DNA from: JACCTH01 sp050741915
GTDB lineage: Bacteria > Actinomycetota > Acidimicrobiia > Spongiisociales > ZC4RG35
Direction: 5' to 3'
Length of the DNA: 64,000 nt
NCBI GenBank assembly: GCA_050741915.1
Contig: JBOGEX010000089.1
Coordinates: 1-64,000, forward strand
A program made the translations under genes and the position numbers. Positions 43,604 through 51,752 of the stretch are shown one piece after another. The notes below the pieces were generated by a model. That model was given only the letters and a program-made list of their open reading frames with translations. It did not search any database and was not told the DNA's origin. Position 1 is the first letter of the stretch. Every line of letters begins with the position of its first letter.

Positions 43604-44980
43604 TCACCTTCTGCCCTTGCTCTTTCTCTTTGCTTTCTTGTTGGTCGGGGGTCGAACCCTGCCGCCTGGGGACATACCCGCCAGACTCGGCATTCCCTTC
43701 GATCCCGACATCATCTTCATCATTCGTTGCGCGTCGCCGAACTGCTTTAGGAGTTGATTGACATCGGTCGGGGTTCGGCCCGACCCGGCCGCGATTCGGC
43801 GTTTGCGGCTGCCACTGATCAGCTTGGGGTTCCGGCGCTCCGCCGGGGTCATCGAGCGGATCATTCCCTCGACCCTTGCCAGGTCGCGATCTTCGATATT
43901 GGCCTGTTTGAGCAGGGAACCGGAGCCGGGAAGCATAGCAAGGACGTCTTTGAGCGGACCCATCCGCTTCAGCGCTTGGAATTGGTCGAGAAAGTCCTCC
44001 AAGGTGAATTCACCCTTTTCCATCTTGGCCGCGGCCACTTCGGCTTCCTTCTGATCGAAGGTCTGCTCTGCCTTCTCGATCAGCGTCAGGACATCTCCCA
44101 TGCCGAGGATGCGTGAGGCCATGCGCTCGGGGTGGAATGCCTCGAGGCCGTCAAGTCCCTCTCCCACTCCGGCAAACTTGATCGGGACCCCGGTGACCTC
44201 CCGAACCGATATCGCCGCACCGCCACGGGCATCACCGTCGAGCTTGGTGAGGATGAGGCCGGTCAGGGGCACCCGATCCTTGAATCCCTGAGCGACATTG
44301 ACGGCTTCCTGACCCGTCATGGCGTCGACCACCAAGAGCGTCTCGTGAGGCTTGGCCTCCTTGTCGATGGCGGCCAGCTCGCCCATCAGCTCGCGATCGA
44401 TCTGCAGCCGCCCGGCGGTGTCGATGACCACCGTGTCGTGCGACAAGCGAGTTGCTTCTCTCAGCGCGGCTCGGACCAATCGGGGGGGCCGGCTGGATCG
44501 TTCGCTAAACACCGGAACATCGATCCGCTCCCCCAGGGTCTGCAACTGCTCGACCGCCGCCGGCCTCTGTAGGTCCGCGGCCACCAGCATCGGCCGGCGC
44601 CCGTTGCTCTTCAGATGCCTCGCCAGCTTGGCCGCAGTAGTGGTCTTACCTGAACCCTGAAGACCCGCGATCAGGATCACGAGTGGGGGGGACACCGACT
44701 TGAGCGGGGCGTTGGCCTTGCCCAACGTGATGACGAGCTCCTCGTGCACGATCTTGATCACCTGTTGACCAGGGGTCAGGCTTTGATGGACCTCGGCTCC
44801 GACGGCTCTTTCCCGGACCCGGTCCAAAAAGGTACGGACGACACCAACGTTGACATCCGCTTCCAGCAGTGCCAGCCGCACCTCACGAAGAGCCGCATCC
44901 ACACTCGCCTCGTCAAGGCGGCCGCGGCCGCGCAAGCGATCGAAGATGGATTCAAAACGCCCCGAGATCGACTCGAACAT
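43604..44980 (-). CDS. ffh: Signal recognition particle GTPase Ffh (SRP54)
   Basis: Ffh binds signal sequences and 4.5S RNA, and targets ribosomes to FtsY. The N domain begins MFESISGRFESIFDRLRGRG. The G domain shows GLQGSGKTTTAAKLARHLK, DTAGRLQIDRELMGEL, TKLDGDARGGAAISV and GVGEGLDGLEAFHP. The Met-rich M domain has DFLDQFQALKRMGPLKDVLAMLPG, SMTPAERRNPKLISGSRKRRIA and a C-terminal MKMMSG. ATG 44980 is chosen over an ORF open to 45100, which would overlap ppc. The product has 458 residues. FtsY is encoded at 59622-60614. Confidence 0.97.
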   Translation of the reverse strand: MFESISGRFESIFDRLRGRGRLDEASVDAALREVRLALLEADVNVGVVRTFLDRVRERAVGAEVHQSLTPGQQVIKIVHEELVITLGKANAPLKSVSPPLVILIAGLQGSGKTTTAAKLARHLKSNGRRPMLVAADLQRPAAVEQLQTLGERIDVPVFSERSSRPPRLVRAALREATRLSHDTVVIDTAGRLQIDRELMGELAAIDKEAKPHETLLVVDAMTGQEAVNVAQGFKDRVPLTGLILTKLDGDARGGAAISVREVTGVPIKFAGVGEGLDGLEAFHPERMASRILGMGDVLTLIEKAEQTFDQKEAEVAAAKMEKGEFTLEDFLDQFQALKRMGPLKDVLAMLPGSGSLLKQANIEDRDLARVEGMIRSMTPAERRNPKLISGSRKRRIAAGSGRTPTDVNQLLKQFGDAQRMMKMMSGSKGMPSLAGMSPGGRVRPPTNKKAKRKSKGRR

Positions 44981-45048
44981 CAAGTTGGGGAGGGTAACTG
45001 CCAACCCCCAGAACGAGCGCGGCTCCCCGAGCTCAATACCATCGTCCC

Positions 45049-47754
45049 ATGAGTACCCGCGACGAGGCCCTCCGCGCCGATATTCGTCGTCTGGGGACAC
45101 AACTGGGACAGGCCCTCACCCGTCAGCACGGCGCCGATCTGCTCGACCTAGTCGAGCAGATCCGAACCCTCACCAAGGCCAACCGTCTGGCCGGTGATCC
45201 AGAGGCAGACGACGAGCTCACCAATCTGCTCGAAGGGCTTGACCTTCCCACCACGATTGAAGCCGTCCGTGCCTTCTCGGCCTACTTCTATCTGGCCAAC
45301 GTGGCCGAACAGACCCACCGGGTGGGCGAACTGGCCGAAACCGGCCGGGAAGCCATTCTGTCTGACACGGTCGATCGGATCCTCGCTGCCAACCTCGACC
45401 CCTCCCAAGTGCAGCCGGTGCTGAAGCGTCTTGAAGTTCGGCCGGTCTTCACCGCTCACCCAACCGAAGCGGCCCGTCGCTCGATTCTGCGCAAGCTCGC
45501 ACACATCGCCGACCTTCTCGCCGAGCGCACCGAACCGACAACCACCGAAAGAGAACGGGAACGGATCGATCGCCGGACCGAGGAGCTGATCGATCAAATT
45601 TGGCAAACCGACGAGCTGCGAGCCACCCGCCCAAGCCCGGCAGACGAGGTGAAATCGGCGATCTTTTATCTCGACCTTCTCTTCGCCGAGGTGCTCGCCG
45701 ACTTGGGCGAGGAGGTAGCCCTCCACCTCGGCCGCCTGGGAGCCGGAGACCAAACCGCGATTCGATTCGGCTCTTGGGTAGGAGGCGATCGCGACGGCAA
45801 CCCCGAAGTCACTCCCGAGGTGACGATGGAGACCCTCGAGTTGCAGCATGACCATGGATTGCGGGCCCTGATCACCGCGGTCGAGGAATTGGCCGAAGAG
45901 CTCTCCGTTTCGAGCGCGATCAAGGGCATCTCCCCCGAGCTGGAGGCTTCACTAAGCGCCGACCGGGAAACGCTGCCCTCGGTCTGGCGACGCTTTCGAG
46001 CCCTGAACGCCAACGAGCCCTATCGCCTTAAGTGTGCCTACATCCACCAACGACTCATCAATACCCGTGAGAGGATTCTGGCCGGAGGCCGCCCCGCGGC
46101 TGGAGTCGACTACCGAGGTCCGCAAGATCTGGCCGAAGAGTTACAGGCGATGGCCGATTCGCTCATCGCCAAGGAAGGGGTCCTTCTCGCCGGTGGCGCC
46201 CTCGCCCGGCTGCGCCGGCGGGTCGACACCTTCGGCTTCCACCTGGCAACCCTCGACATCCGCGAACACGCCCAGCGACTGCACGCAACCGTTGCCGCCC
46301 TTTATGAGCGGATCGGGGTCGGCTACGACACCGATCGCGACCACCGGGAAACCATCCTCGCCGCCGAGCTCAGCGGTCCCCGGCCACTCGCCTCCCCGGT
46401 GAGCACGCTCGATAGCGAACGTGCCCGCACGCTCCAGACCTTCGACACCATTCGCCAGGCCCTCGACCGATTCGGTCCGGTGATTGAGTCCTACATCATC
46501 AGCATGACCCAAGGTACCGATGATGTGCTGGCAGCGACAGTGCTGGCCCGCGAAGCCGGTCTGGTCGATCTTGAGCAGGGCATTGCCCGCATCGGTTTTG
46601 TGCCCCTTTTCGAGACCATCGACGAGCTGCGGCGTTCAGGGGAGATGTTGGACCGGCTGCTTTCGATTGCACCCTATCGAAAGGTTGTGGCGCTGCGCGG
46701 CGACACGCAGGAGGTGATGCTCGGCTATTCCGACTCGAATAAAGAGGGAGGGATCACCACCTCGCAATGGGAGATCTACAAGTCCCAGCGCCTGCTCCAG
46801 AACGCGGCCGCCCAACACGACGTGCACCTCCGACTCTTCCACGGTCGCGGCGGGACCATCGGACGCGGCGGCGGTCCCTCGCATACCGCGGTGCTGGCAC
46901 AGCCTTACGGCACGGTGGACGGCGCCATCAAGGTGACCGAGCAGGGTGAGGTGATCTCCGACAAGTACGGGCTGCCGAGGCTGGCGGCTCGTAACCTCGA
47001 GCTGGTTCTCGCCTCGGTGCTTGAGGCTTCACTTCTCCATCGCAGCTCCCGCCAGCCCCCGGACGTGCTTTCGCGCTGGACCCAAGCGATGGAGGCGTTC
47101 TCGGTGGCGGCCCACCAGGCCTATCGCAACTTCGTCTCCGATCCCCACCTGATCCCGTACTACTTGAGCGCCACGCCGGTGGAGGAGTTGGGCGCAATGA
47201 ACATTGGCTCGCGACCCTCACGCCGCCCCGGCGGCGGCGGTGGTCTCGACGATCTGCGGGCTATTCCCTGGGTTTTCGGATGGACCCAGTCTCGTCAGAT
47301 CATCCCTGGTTGGTATGGCGTCGGATCAGGGCTGGCCACAGTGGCGACGGATCACACCGAAGTGTTCGCCGACATGGCGGAGCGTTTCCTCTACCTGCAG
47401 ACGTTCCTCGCCAACGTGGAGATGACCCTGGCCAAGACCGATCTCTCGATCGCCCGTCGATACTGCGAACGGCTGGTAGCAGCCGAACACCGCGACATAT
47501 TCGATCGCATCACCGCCGAATACGAGTTGACTGTCTCGCAGGTTTCGAAGCTCACCGGGCGCGAGATCTTGGGCTCGAACCCGTTACTCGCTCGCACGCT
47601 CGAGGTGCGCAACATCTACCTCGACCCCATCAACTACCTCCAGGTGTCGCTGCTCGAGCGCAGCCGAAGGGCGCCAGAAGTCGATCAGGAGCTACAACGG
47701 GCCCTCCTCCTGACGGTCAACGGCATCTCAGCGGGGATGCGCAACACCGGTTGA
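45049..47754 (+). CDS. ppc: Phosphoenolpyruvate carboxylase
   Basis: Ppc carboxylates PEP to oxaloacetate to refill the TCA cycle. The 901-residue protein has the catalytic His in TAHPTEAARRSIL, then GYSDSNKEGGITTSQWEIYK, FHGRGGTIGRGGGPSH and RPSRRPGGGGGLDDLRAIPW with FGWTQ. The C-terminus MRNTG is the standard end that forms the allosteric site. A TACCAT hexamer ends six bases before ATG 45049 and no Shine-Dalgarno is seen, suggesting a leaderless mRNA. It is divergent from ffh (68 bases apart). Confidence 0.97.
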   Translation: MSTRDEALRADIRRLGTQLGQALTRQHGADLLDLVEQIRTLTKANRLAGDPEADDELTNLLEGLDLPTTIEAVRAFSAYFYLANVAEQTHRVGELAETGREAILSDTVDRILAANLDPSQVQPVLKRLEVRPVFTAHPTEAARRSILRKLAHIADLLAERTEPTTTERERERIDRRTEELIDQIWQTDELRATRPSPADEVKSAIFYLDLLFAEVLADLGEEVALHLGRLGAGDQTAIRFGSWVGGDRDGNPEVTPEVTMETLELQHDHGLRALITAVEELAEELSVSSAIKGISPELEASLSADRETLPSVWRRFRALNANEPYRLKCAYIHQRLINTRERILAGGRPAAGVDYRGPQDLAEELQAMADSLIAKEGVLLAGGALARLRRRVDTFGFHLATLDIREHAQRLHATVAALYERIGVGYDTDRDHRETILAAELSGPRPLASPVSTLDSERARTLQTFDTIRQALDRFGPVIESYIISMTQGTDDVLAATVLAREAGLVDLEQGIARIGFVPLFETIDELRRSGEMLDRLLSIAPYRKVVALRGDTQEVMLGYSDSNKEGGITTSQWEIYKSQRLLQNAAAQHDVHLRLFHGRGGTIGRGGGPSHTAVLAQPYGTVDGAIKVTEQGEVISDKYGLPRLAARNLELVLASVLEASLLHRSSRQPPDVLSRWTQAMEAFSVAAHQAYRNFVSDPHLIPYYLSATPVEELGAMNIGSRPSRRPGGGGGLDDLRAIPWVFGWTQSRQIIPGWYGVGSGLATVATDHTEVFADMAERFLYLQTFLANVEMTLAKTDLSIARRYCERLVAAEHRDIFDRITAEYELTVSQVSKLTGREILGSNPLLARTLEVRNIYLDPINYLQVSLLERSRRAPEVDQELQRALLLTVNGISAGMRNTG

Positions 47755-47770
47755 GCGCGCCCTTTTTGCG

Positions 47771-47819
47771 AACCCAGGGTTGTAGAGGTTGTGCTACAGC
47801 GTCTACAGCCCAGAGAACG
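47771..47819 (-). repeat. Dispersed 49-base repeat, family B, copy 2
   Basis: Read on the minus strand it gives cgttctctgggctgtagacg, a variable centre and ctctacaaccctgggtt, the same length and ends as 16684-16732. It lies 16 bases after the ppc stop and 31 bases before the stop of the convergent VOC gene, so unlike copy 1 it is in a terminator position. Differences are concentrated in the central loop. Confidence 0.8.
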
Positions 47820-47850
47820 CGCCGATCGGTAGCCGCCACCTTCGTGGCGT

Positions 47851-48228
47851 TTAGCTCTCCTTCAGCACTGAGAGGATGTTGCCCGCCGGGTCCTTGAACC
47901 ACGCAATGGTCGGTCCCATGTCGCCTCGAGCGATCCCCTTCTCATCCTGATCGAATCCCTCGTATCGCTCGAACTCCACACCCTTTTTTGTCAACTCGTC
48001 GACCGCCTTGTCCACGTCGTCGACCGCAAAGTTGAGGATCGTGTAGGTGGCCGGGGTGAAGTCGGGCTTCTGGTATATGAATGTTTCGCGACCCCCAGCT
48101 AAGTTGAGCACTAGATCGCCCATCTCCCCCTTGGTGATATCGATCCCCAGTGTTTCTCCATAGAACTGCTCGGCCGCTCCGAGATCAGGAACGGCAAATC
48201 CACTAAAGGCCTTCGTGTTGGCAAACAT
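47851..48228 (-). CDS. VOC (glyoxalase/bleomycin resistance) family protein
   Basis: A 125-residue beta-alpha-beta-beta-beta protein with FSGFAVPDLGAAEQFYGETLG, LNFAVDDVDKAVDELTKKGV and WFKDPAGNILSVLKES, the VOC fold pattern. Start ATG 48228 follows AAAGGAG at four bases. The substrate is not identifiable; many such proteins in this family bind small metabolites. It converges on ppc and precedes the Mo-oxidoreductase on the other side without obvious coupling (upstream gene ends at 48257). Confidence 0.88.
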   Translation of the reverse strand: MFANTKAFSGFAVPDLGAAEQFYGETLGIDITKGEMGDLVLNLAGGRETFIYQKPDFTPATYTILNFAVDDVDKAVDELTKKGVEFERYEGFDQDEKGIARGDMGPTIAWFKDPAGNILSVLKES

Positions 48229-48256
48229 ATGACTCCTTTCGTTGCCAATCGCTTTG

Positions 48257-50278
48257 TTACCCAGCTTTGGCTGCTTCAACCAGGGTGTCGAAGAAGGCGA
48301 CTCCGCCACCCCAATCGGTCAGTGTGTCGTTAGTGAGCGCGTTCGGATGCGCCTGTGTCATCCACCATCCAAACGGGATCGCGCTCACCCCCGGCCGCAA
48401 GCGCGAGCTGATCTTCACCGGGAGCTGCACCTCCGCCCGGTCATTCCATACCCGGACCTGGTCGCCTTCCTCGATGCCGCGGGCGGCCGCATCGGCGGGG
48501 TCGATCTCGAAATAGGGTTCTCCTTCCTTCTCGGCGTGATGATCCGAATACGAGCTGTTGAGGAAGCGGGTGTGGTTCTTGGGGGTGAGGAGCACAAGCG
48601 GGAAGCGGCTGGCCAGATGGCCCTCCGGGCCTTCTTGAACAGGTCGGTAAGTAGGAAGCGCGTCCAGGCCCTGGGCGGCGAGATCTTCGGAGAGGAGGAG
48701 TGCTTTTCCGTCCTTGGTGGCGAATCCACCACTCGCATACGGAAGAAGTTCCTCTGGCAGGTCGAGACGCAGCCAGCCTTGCTTTCGCAACAGGTCGGTG
48801 TCGGTGTTGACCAGCACCGATTCGACGAGCGCTTCATCGTCGAGATCGAACTCGGGATCGGTCATGCCCATCGCCTTCGCCAGGCGCCGCCACAGCTCGG
48901 TGTTGGGCACGGCTTCACCCTGGGGAGCTATTGCCGGTTCGTTCCAACCGATGTAGAGATGACCCCAGGCACTGATGACGTCGAGGTGCTCGAGTTCGGT
49001 CGTGGCCGGGAACACCACGTCGGCATACCGGGCCGTGTCGGTGAGGAACTGCTCGCTCACCACGGTGAACAGGTCCTCGCGTTCAAGTCCTTGCTTGATG
49101 AGTACGGCGTTGGGAATCGTCACCAGTGGGTTGCCGTTCCAGACGAACAGAGCGTGAATCCCGATCGACGGATCACAGAGATGGCGTCCGAGATGATTCA
49201 TCGAAAGTCCTCGGGTGTTGTTGGGAACCGAGAAGACGGTGTCGTCTACTTGAGTTTCGAACCAGGAGCCGACTGATCGAGATAATCCTCCCCCGCGATG
49301 TCGCCAAGCCCCGGTAATCACCGGCAGCGTCGCCAGAGTCCGGTAGAACATGGCCCCGTTCTCGTGATGCTCGGCCCCGATCAACGTGCGAATGAACGCC
49401 GGTTTGATCGTTCCATAGGCATTGGCAAAACGTTCGATCTCATCCACGGAGAGTCCGCAGATCGACGCGGCGCGTTCAGGCGTCCATGCGGCGACATGGG
49501 CTGCTAGCTCCACAAATCCGGTGGCGTATTTATTGACATATTCGCGATCGATGAGCTCGTCGCGGATCAGCACGTGGGCAACAGCAAGCATCAACGCCAC
49601 GTCGGTGCCCGGCAGAGGTTGGATGTGCCAATCCGCCGAACCGGCGGTGATGGTTTTGATCGGGTCGATCACGACGACCTGGGCGCCATTGCGGCGGGCC
49701 TCTTCGACAAAGGGCCAGAGGTGGCGGTTGGTGAGCCGGGTGTTGGTGGCCCAAAGGACCACGAACTTGGCGTGGCGGACGTCGGTCGGGTCGGCGCTGA
49801 GACCAGACCCGTAAGTGGCGGCCAGTCCCGCCGTGGCAGTGGCCCCACAGATGGATCCGGTTGACCGGGAGGCTCCGAGGTTGGCGAAGAATCGACGATC
49901 TAGCGAACTCATCTGAATCGCACCCTGGGTGCCGGCGTCCCACCAGGGGTAAACGGCTTCGCCTCCGTGCTGAGCTATGACCGAACTCACTCGATTGACA
50001 ACGAGATCGAGCGCCTCCTTCCACGAAGCCTGCCGAAAGCTTCCGGCTCCCTTCGCGCCGGTGCGAATCAGCGGATGGAGGACTCGGTCAGGGTGATAGA
50101 CCCGGTCGAGGAACCGGTTGACCTTCGGGCAGAGCTCACCCCGCGAGAAGGGATGGTCAGGATTGCCGCGTAACTTGACCGCCACTCCGTTTTCGACCGT
50201 CGCCACCCAGCCGCAGGAATCGGGGCAGTCGTGATGGCAGGTACCGAGCACCGTTCTCGCTGCAACCGTGGTCGTCAT
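48257..50278 (-). CDS. Molybdopterin-dependent oxidoreductase, [4Fe-4S] type
   Basis: A DMSO-reductase-family catalytic subunit of 673 residues. The N-terminal cluster is C14-x3-C18-x3-C22-x27-C50 (GTCHHDCPDSC, then GELCPK). Mo-bis-MGD domains follow with TGSICGATATAG, where Cys is a possible Mo ligand, VVIDPIKTITAGSADWHIQP, GTDVALMLAVAHVL, WNGNPLVT and the C-terminal KNHTRFLNSSYSDH and VRVWNDRAEVQLPV. No Tat signal or electron-transfer subunit is adjacent, so a cytoplasmic, formate dehydrogenase-like or BisC-like role is likely. fdhD at 16760 may serve it. Confidence 0.9.
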   Translation of the reverse strand: MTTTVAARTVLGTCHHDCPDSCGWVATVENGVAVKLRGNPDHPFSRGELCPKVNRFLDRVYHPDRVLHPLIRTGAKGAGSFRQASWKEALDLVVNRVSSVIAQHGGEAVYPWWDAGTQGAIQMSSLDRRFFANLGASRSTGSICGATATAGLAATYGSGLSADPTDVRHAKFVVLWATNTRLTNRHLWPFVEEARRNGAQVVVIDPIKTITAGSADWHIQPLPGTDVALMLAVAHVLIRDELIDREYVNKYATGFVELAAHVAAWTPERAASICGLSVDEIERFANAYGTIKPAFIRTLIGAEHHENGAMFYRTLATLPVITGAWRHRGGGLSRSVGSWFETQVDDTVFSVPNNTRGLSMNHLGRHLCDPSIGIHALFVWNGNPLVTIPNAVLIKQGLEREDLFTVVSEQFLTDTARYADVVFPATTELEHLDVISAWGHLYIGWNEPAIAPQGEAVPNTELWRRLAKAMGMTDPEFDLDDEALVESVLVNTDTDLLRKQGWLRLDLPEELLPYASGGFATKDGKALLLSEDLAAQGLDALPTYRPVQEGPEGHLASRFPLVLLTPKNHTRFLNSSYSDHHAEKEGEPYFEIDPADAAARGIEEGDQVRVWNDRAEVQLPVKISSRLRPGVSAIPFGWWMTQAHPNALTNDTLTDWGGGVAFFDTLVEAAKAG

Positions 50279-50372
50279 CGTCGAAGCCTAGATCACTCGA
50301 AATTTCGCGCACCGCGACCATGTCTACAGGCGAACGAACGGTGGGTCTGGGCCAATTGTTAGCCTCGGCACA

Positions 50373-50993
50373 ATGCCGGTGACCGTCGTTTCGCACCCGC
50401 TCGCCCAGCACTACCTGACCACCCTGCGGGACAAGACGACTGCTACTCCCCTGTTTCGAGAAACCGCCCGCAGGCTCGCCTATCTGCTCATAGCTGAGGC
50501 AACCGCCGATCTGACGATGCGCGAGAAGCCGGTTGAAACCCCGTTAGAGCGAACCGTGGGCACTGCCCTCGGCAAGCCCATCGTCGTAGTGGCGGTCTTC
50601 CGCGCCGGGCTTGGGTTACTCGATGCCGCCCTCGATCTCATTCCGGACGCCTTAATCGGTTACGCCGGCGTGCAGCGCAACGAGGAGACGGCCGAGCCGA
50701 TGGACTACTACACCAAGTTCCCGCCCATGGCCGGCGCCCGGGTGCTCATCCTCGAGCCCATGCTGGCCACCGGCGGATCGCTCGCCTGGGCATGCGAGCA
50801 GGTCAAGTCGAAGGGCGCTACCGACGTCACCGCCGTCTGCGTCGTCTCCGCTCCGGATGGGATAATGGTCATGGAGGACCGTCATCCCGAGGTGCGAATC
50901 GTCACCGCCGCCGTCGACCGGGGCTTGAACGAGCGCTTCTACATCGAGCCGGGTCTGGGCGACATGGGGGACCGACTCTTCGGCACGGCGTGA
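50373..50993 (+). CDS. upp: Uracil phosphoribosyltransferase
   Basis: Upp salvages uracil to UMP using PRPP. VVSHPLAQHYLTTLRDKTT, VVAVFRAGLGLLDAALDLIP, LILEPMLATGGSLAWACEQV (PRPP-binding loop) and IEPGLGDMGDRLFGT are all present. It has 206 residues. A TAGCCT hexamer ends seven bases before ATG 50373, suggesting a leaderless mRNA. It overlaps the downstream gene by four bases (GTGA). Confidence 0.96.
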   Translation: MPVTVVSHPLAQHYLTTLRDKTTATPLFRETARRLAYLLIAEATADLTMREKPVETPLERTVGTALGKPIVVVAVFRAGLGLLDAALDLIPDALIGYAGVQRNEETAEPMDYYTKFPPMAGARVLILEPMLATGGSLAWACEQVKSKGATDVTAVCVVSAPDGIMVMEDRHPEVRIVTAAVDRGLNERFYIEPGLGDMGDRLFGTA

Positions 50994-51301
50994 GCCAGGG
51001 TCCCAGCGAATTCGAAGAGGCGGTCCTTTCGGTTCTGCGTTCGCTCGAGGTGGGCGAGGTAGTCACCTATGGCGAGGTGGCCGAGCTGGCGGGGTATCCG
51101 GGTCGCGCCCGCGGGGTGGGCCGAATCCTGGCGCTCACCCCCGAGGATCTGCCGTGGTGGCGAGTGGTTGGGGCCGGAGGGCGCCTGCGCTCTCCGCATC
51201 CGGCTCTCCAAGCCCAATTACTGGCCTCGGAGAGCCGGAGGAAGGAATCAGGCCGAGGCGGGCGTGGTCCCCGTCACCCGACGAGCGCTCATCCCAATTA
51301 G
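50990..51301 (+). CDS. Alkyltransferase-like (ATL) DNA-binding protein
   Basis: A 103-residue MGMT-fold domain from GTG 50990: FEEAVLSVLRSLEVGEVVTYGEVAELAGYPGRARGVGRIL in pieces, then DLPWWRVVGAGGRLRS. The catalytic PCHR of O6-alkylguanine methyltransferases is PWWR here, so alkyl transfer is impossible. ATLs of this type flip and flag alkylated bases for nucleotide excision repair. The C-terminus (SRRKESGRGGRGP) is basic. It is coupled to upp, and its 3' end overlaps the DUF4383 gene by 54 bases on the opposite strand. Confidence 0.88.
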   Translation: MSQGPSEFEEAVLSVLRSLEVGEVVTYGEVAELAGYPGRARGVGRILALTPEDLPWWRVVGAGGRLRSPHPALQAQLLASESRRKESGRGGRGPRHPTSAHPN

Positions 51302-51643
51302 GAGGCTGAGAACGCCGAGTCCGCCGTGGAGGATGTGGTCGGCCACGTTGACCTCGATGGTCAGAAGACCGAAGAGGGTTGGGCTGAGAAGCAGCACAAC
51401 GAAGAGCACGATGTAGAGCCATCCGAAGCCGATGACCCCGCGCACAAGTGCCTCCCCGCTACGGCCGAAGCCGATGGCGAGGGCCAAACCGCCGGTGAGG
51501 ATGTGAACGATGTTGTGCAGAGCATCGGTTGCCAGAAGGGCGTCGGGACCAACGATCGGGTTTTCGATGAATCCCAGCAGGCCAGAAACAACCAAGACCA
51601 CTCCAATAACTGTGATGTAGGTCTTAGCGAACCAAGCACCCAT
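51248..51643 (-). CDS. DUF4383 four-helix membrane protein
   Basis: Four predicted TM segments in 131 residues: TYITVIGVVLVVSGLLGFI, HNIVHILTGGLALAIGF, FGWLYIVLFVVLLL and ILHGGLGVLSLLIGM. The NxxHxxxG histidine motif (HNIVHILTGG and ADHILHGGLG) is typical of DUF4383. The function is unknown. A Shine-Dalgarno-like AAAGGAGG lies upstream of ATG 51643. The 3' overlap with the ATL gene means one of the two annotated C-termini may be too long. Confidence 0.85.
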   Translation of the reverse strand: MGAWFAKTYITVIGVVLVVSGLLGFIENPIVGPDALLATDALHNIVHILTGGLALAIGFGRSGEALVRGVIGFGWLYIVLFVVLLLSPTLFGLLTIEVNVADHILHGGLGVLSLLIGMSARRVTGTTPASA

Positions 51644-51752
51644 TCAGTTGCCTCCTTTCAAGGCATTTCAAGGCTAGAAACAGTCCGTTTCGGCCCTAGG
51701 TATTTCGTTGCGACGGAGCGGATGGATTGGCGGCCTTGCCATACTCGCCCCG

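Noticed and set aside
48242..49276. 344-codon plus-strand ORF
   Set aside because: It is the antisense shadow of the Mo oxidoreductase, whose frame carries clear motifs.
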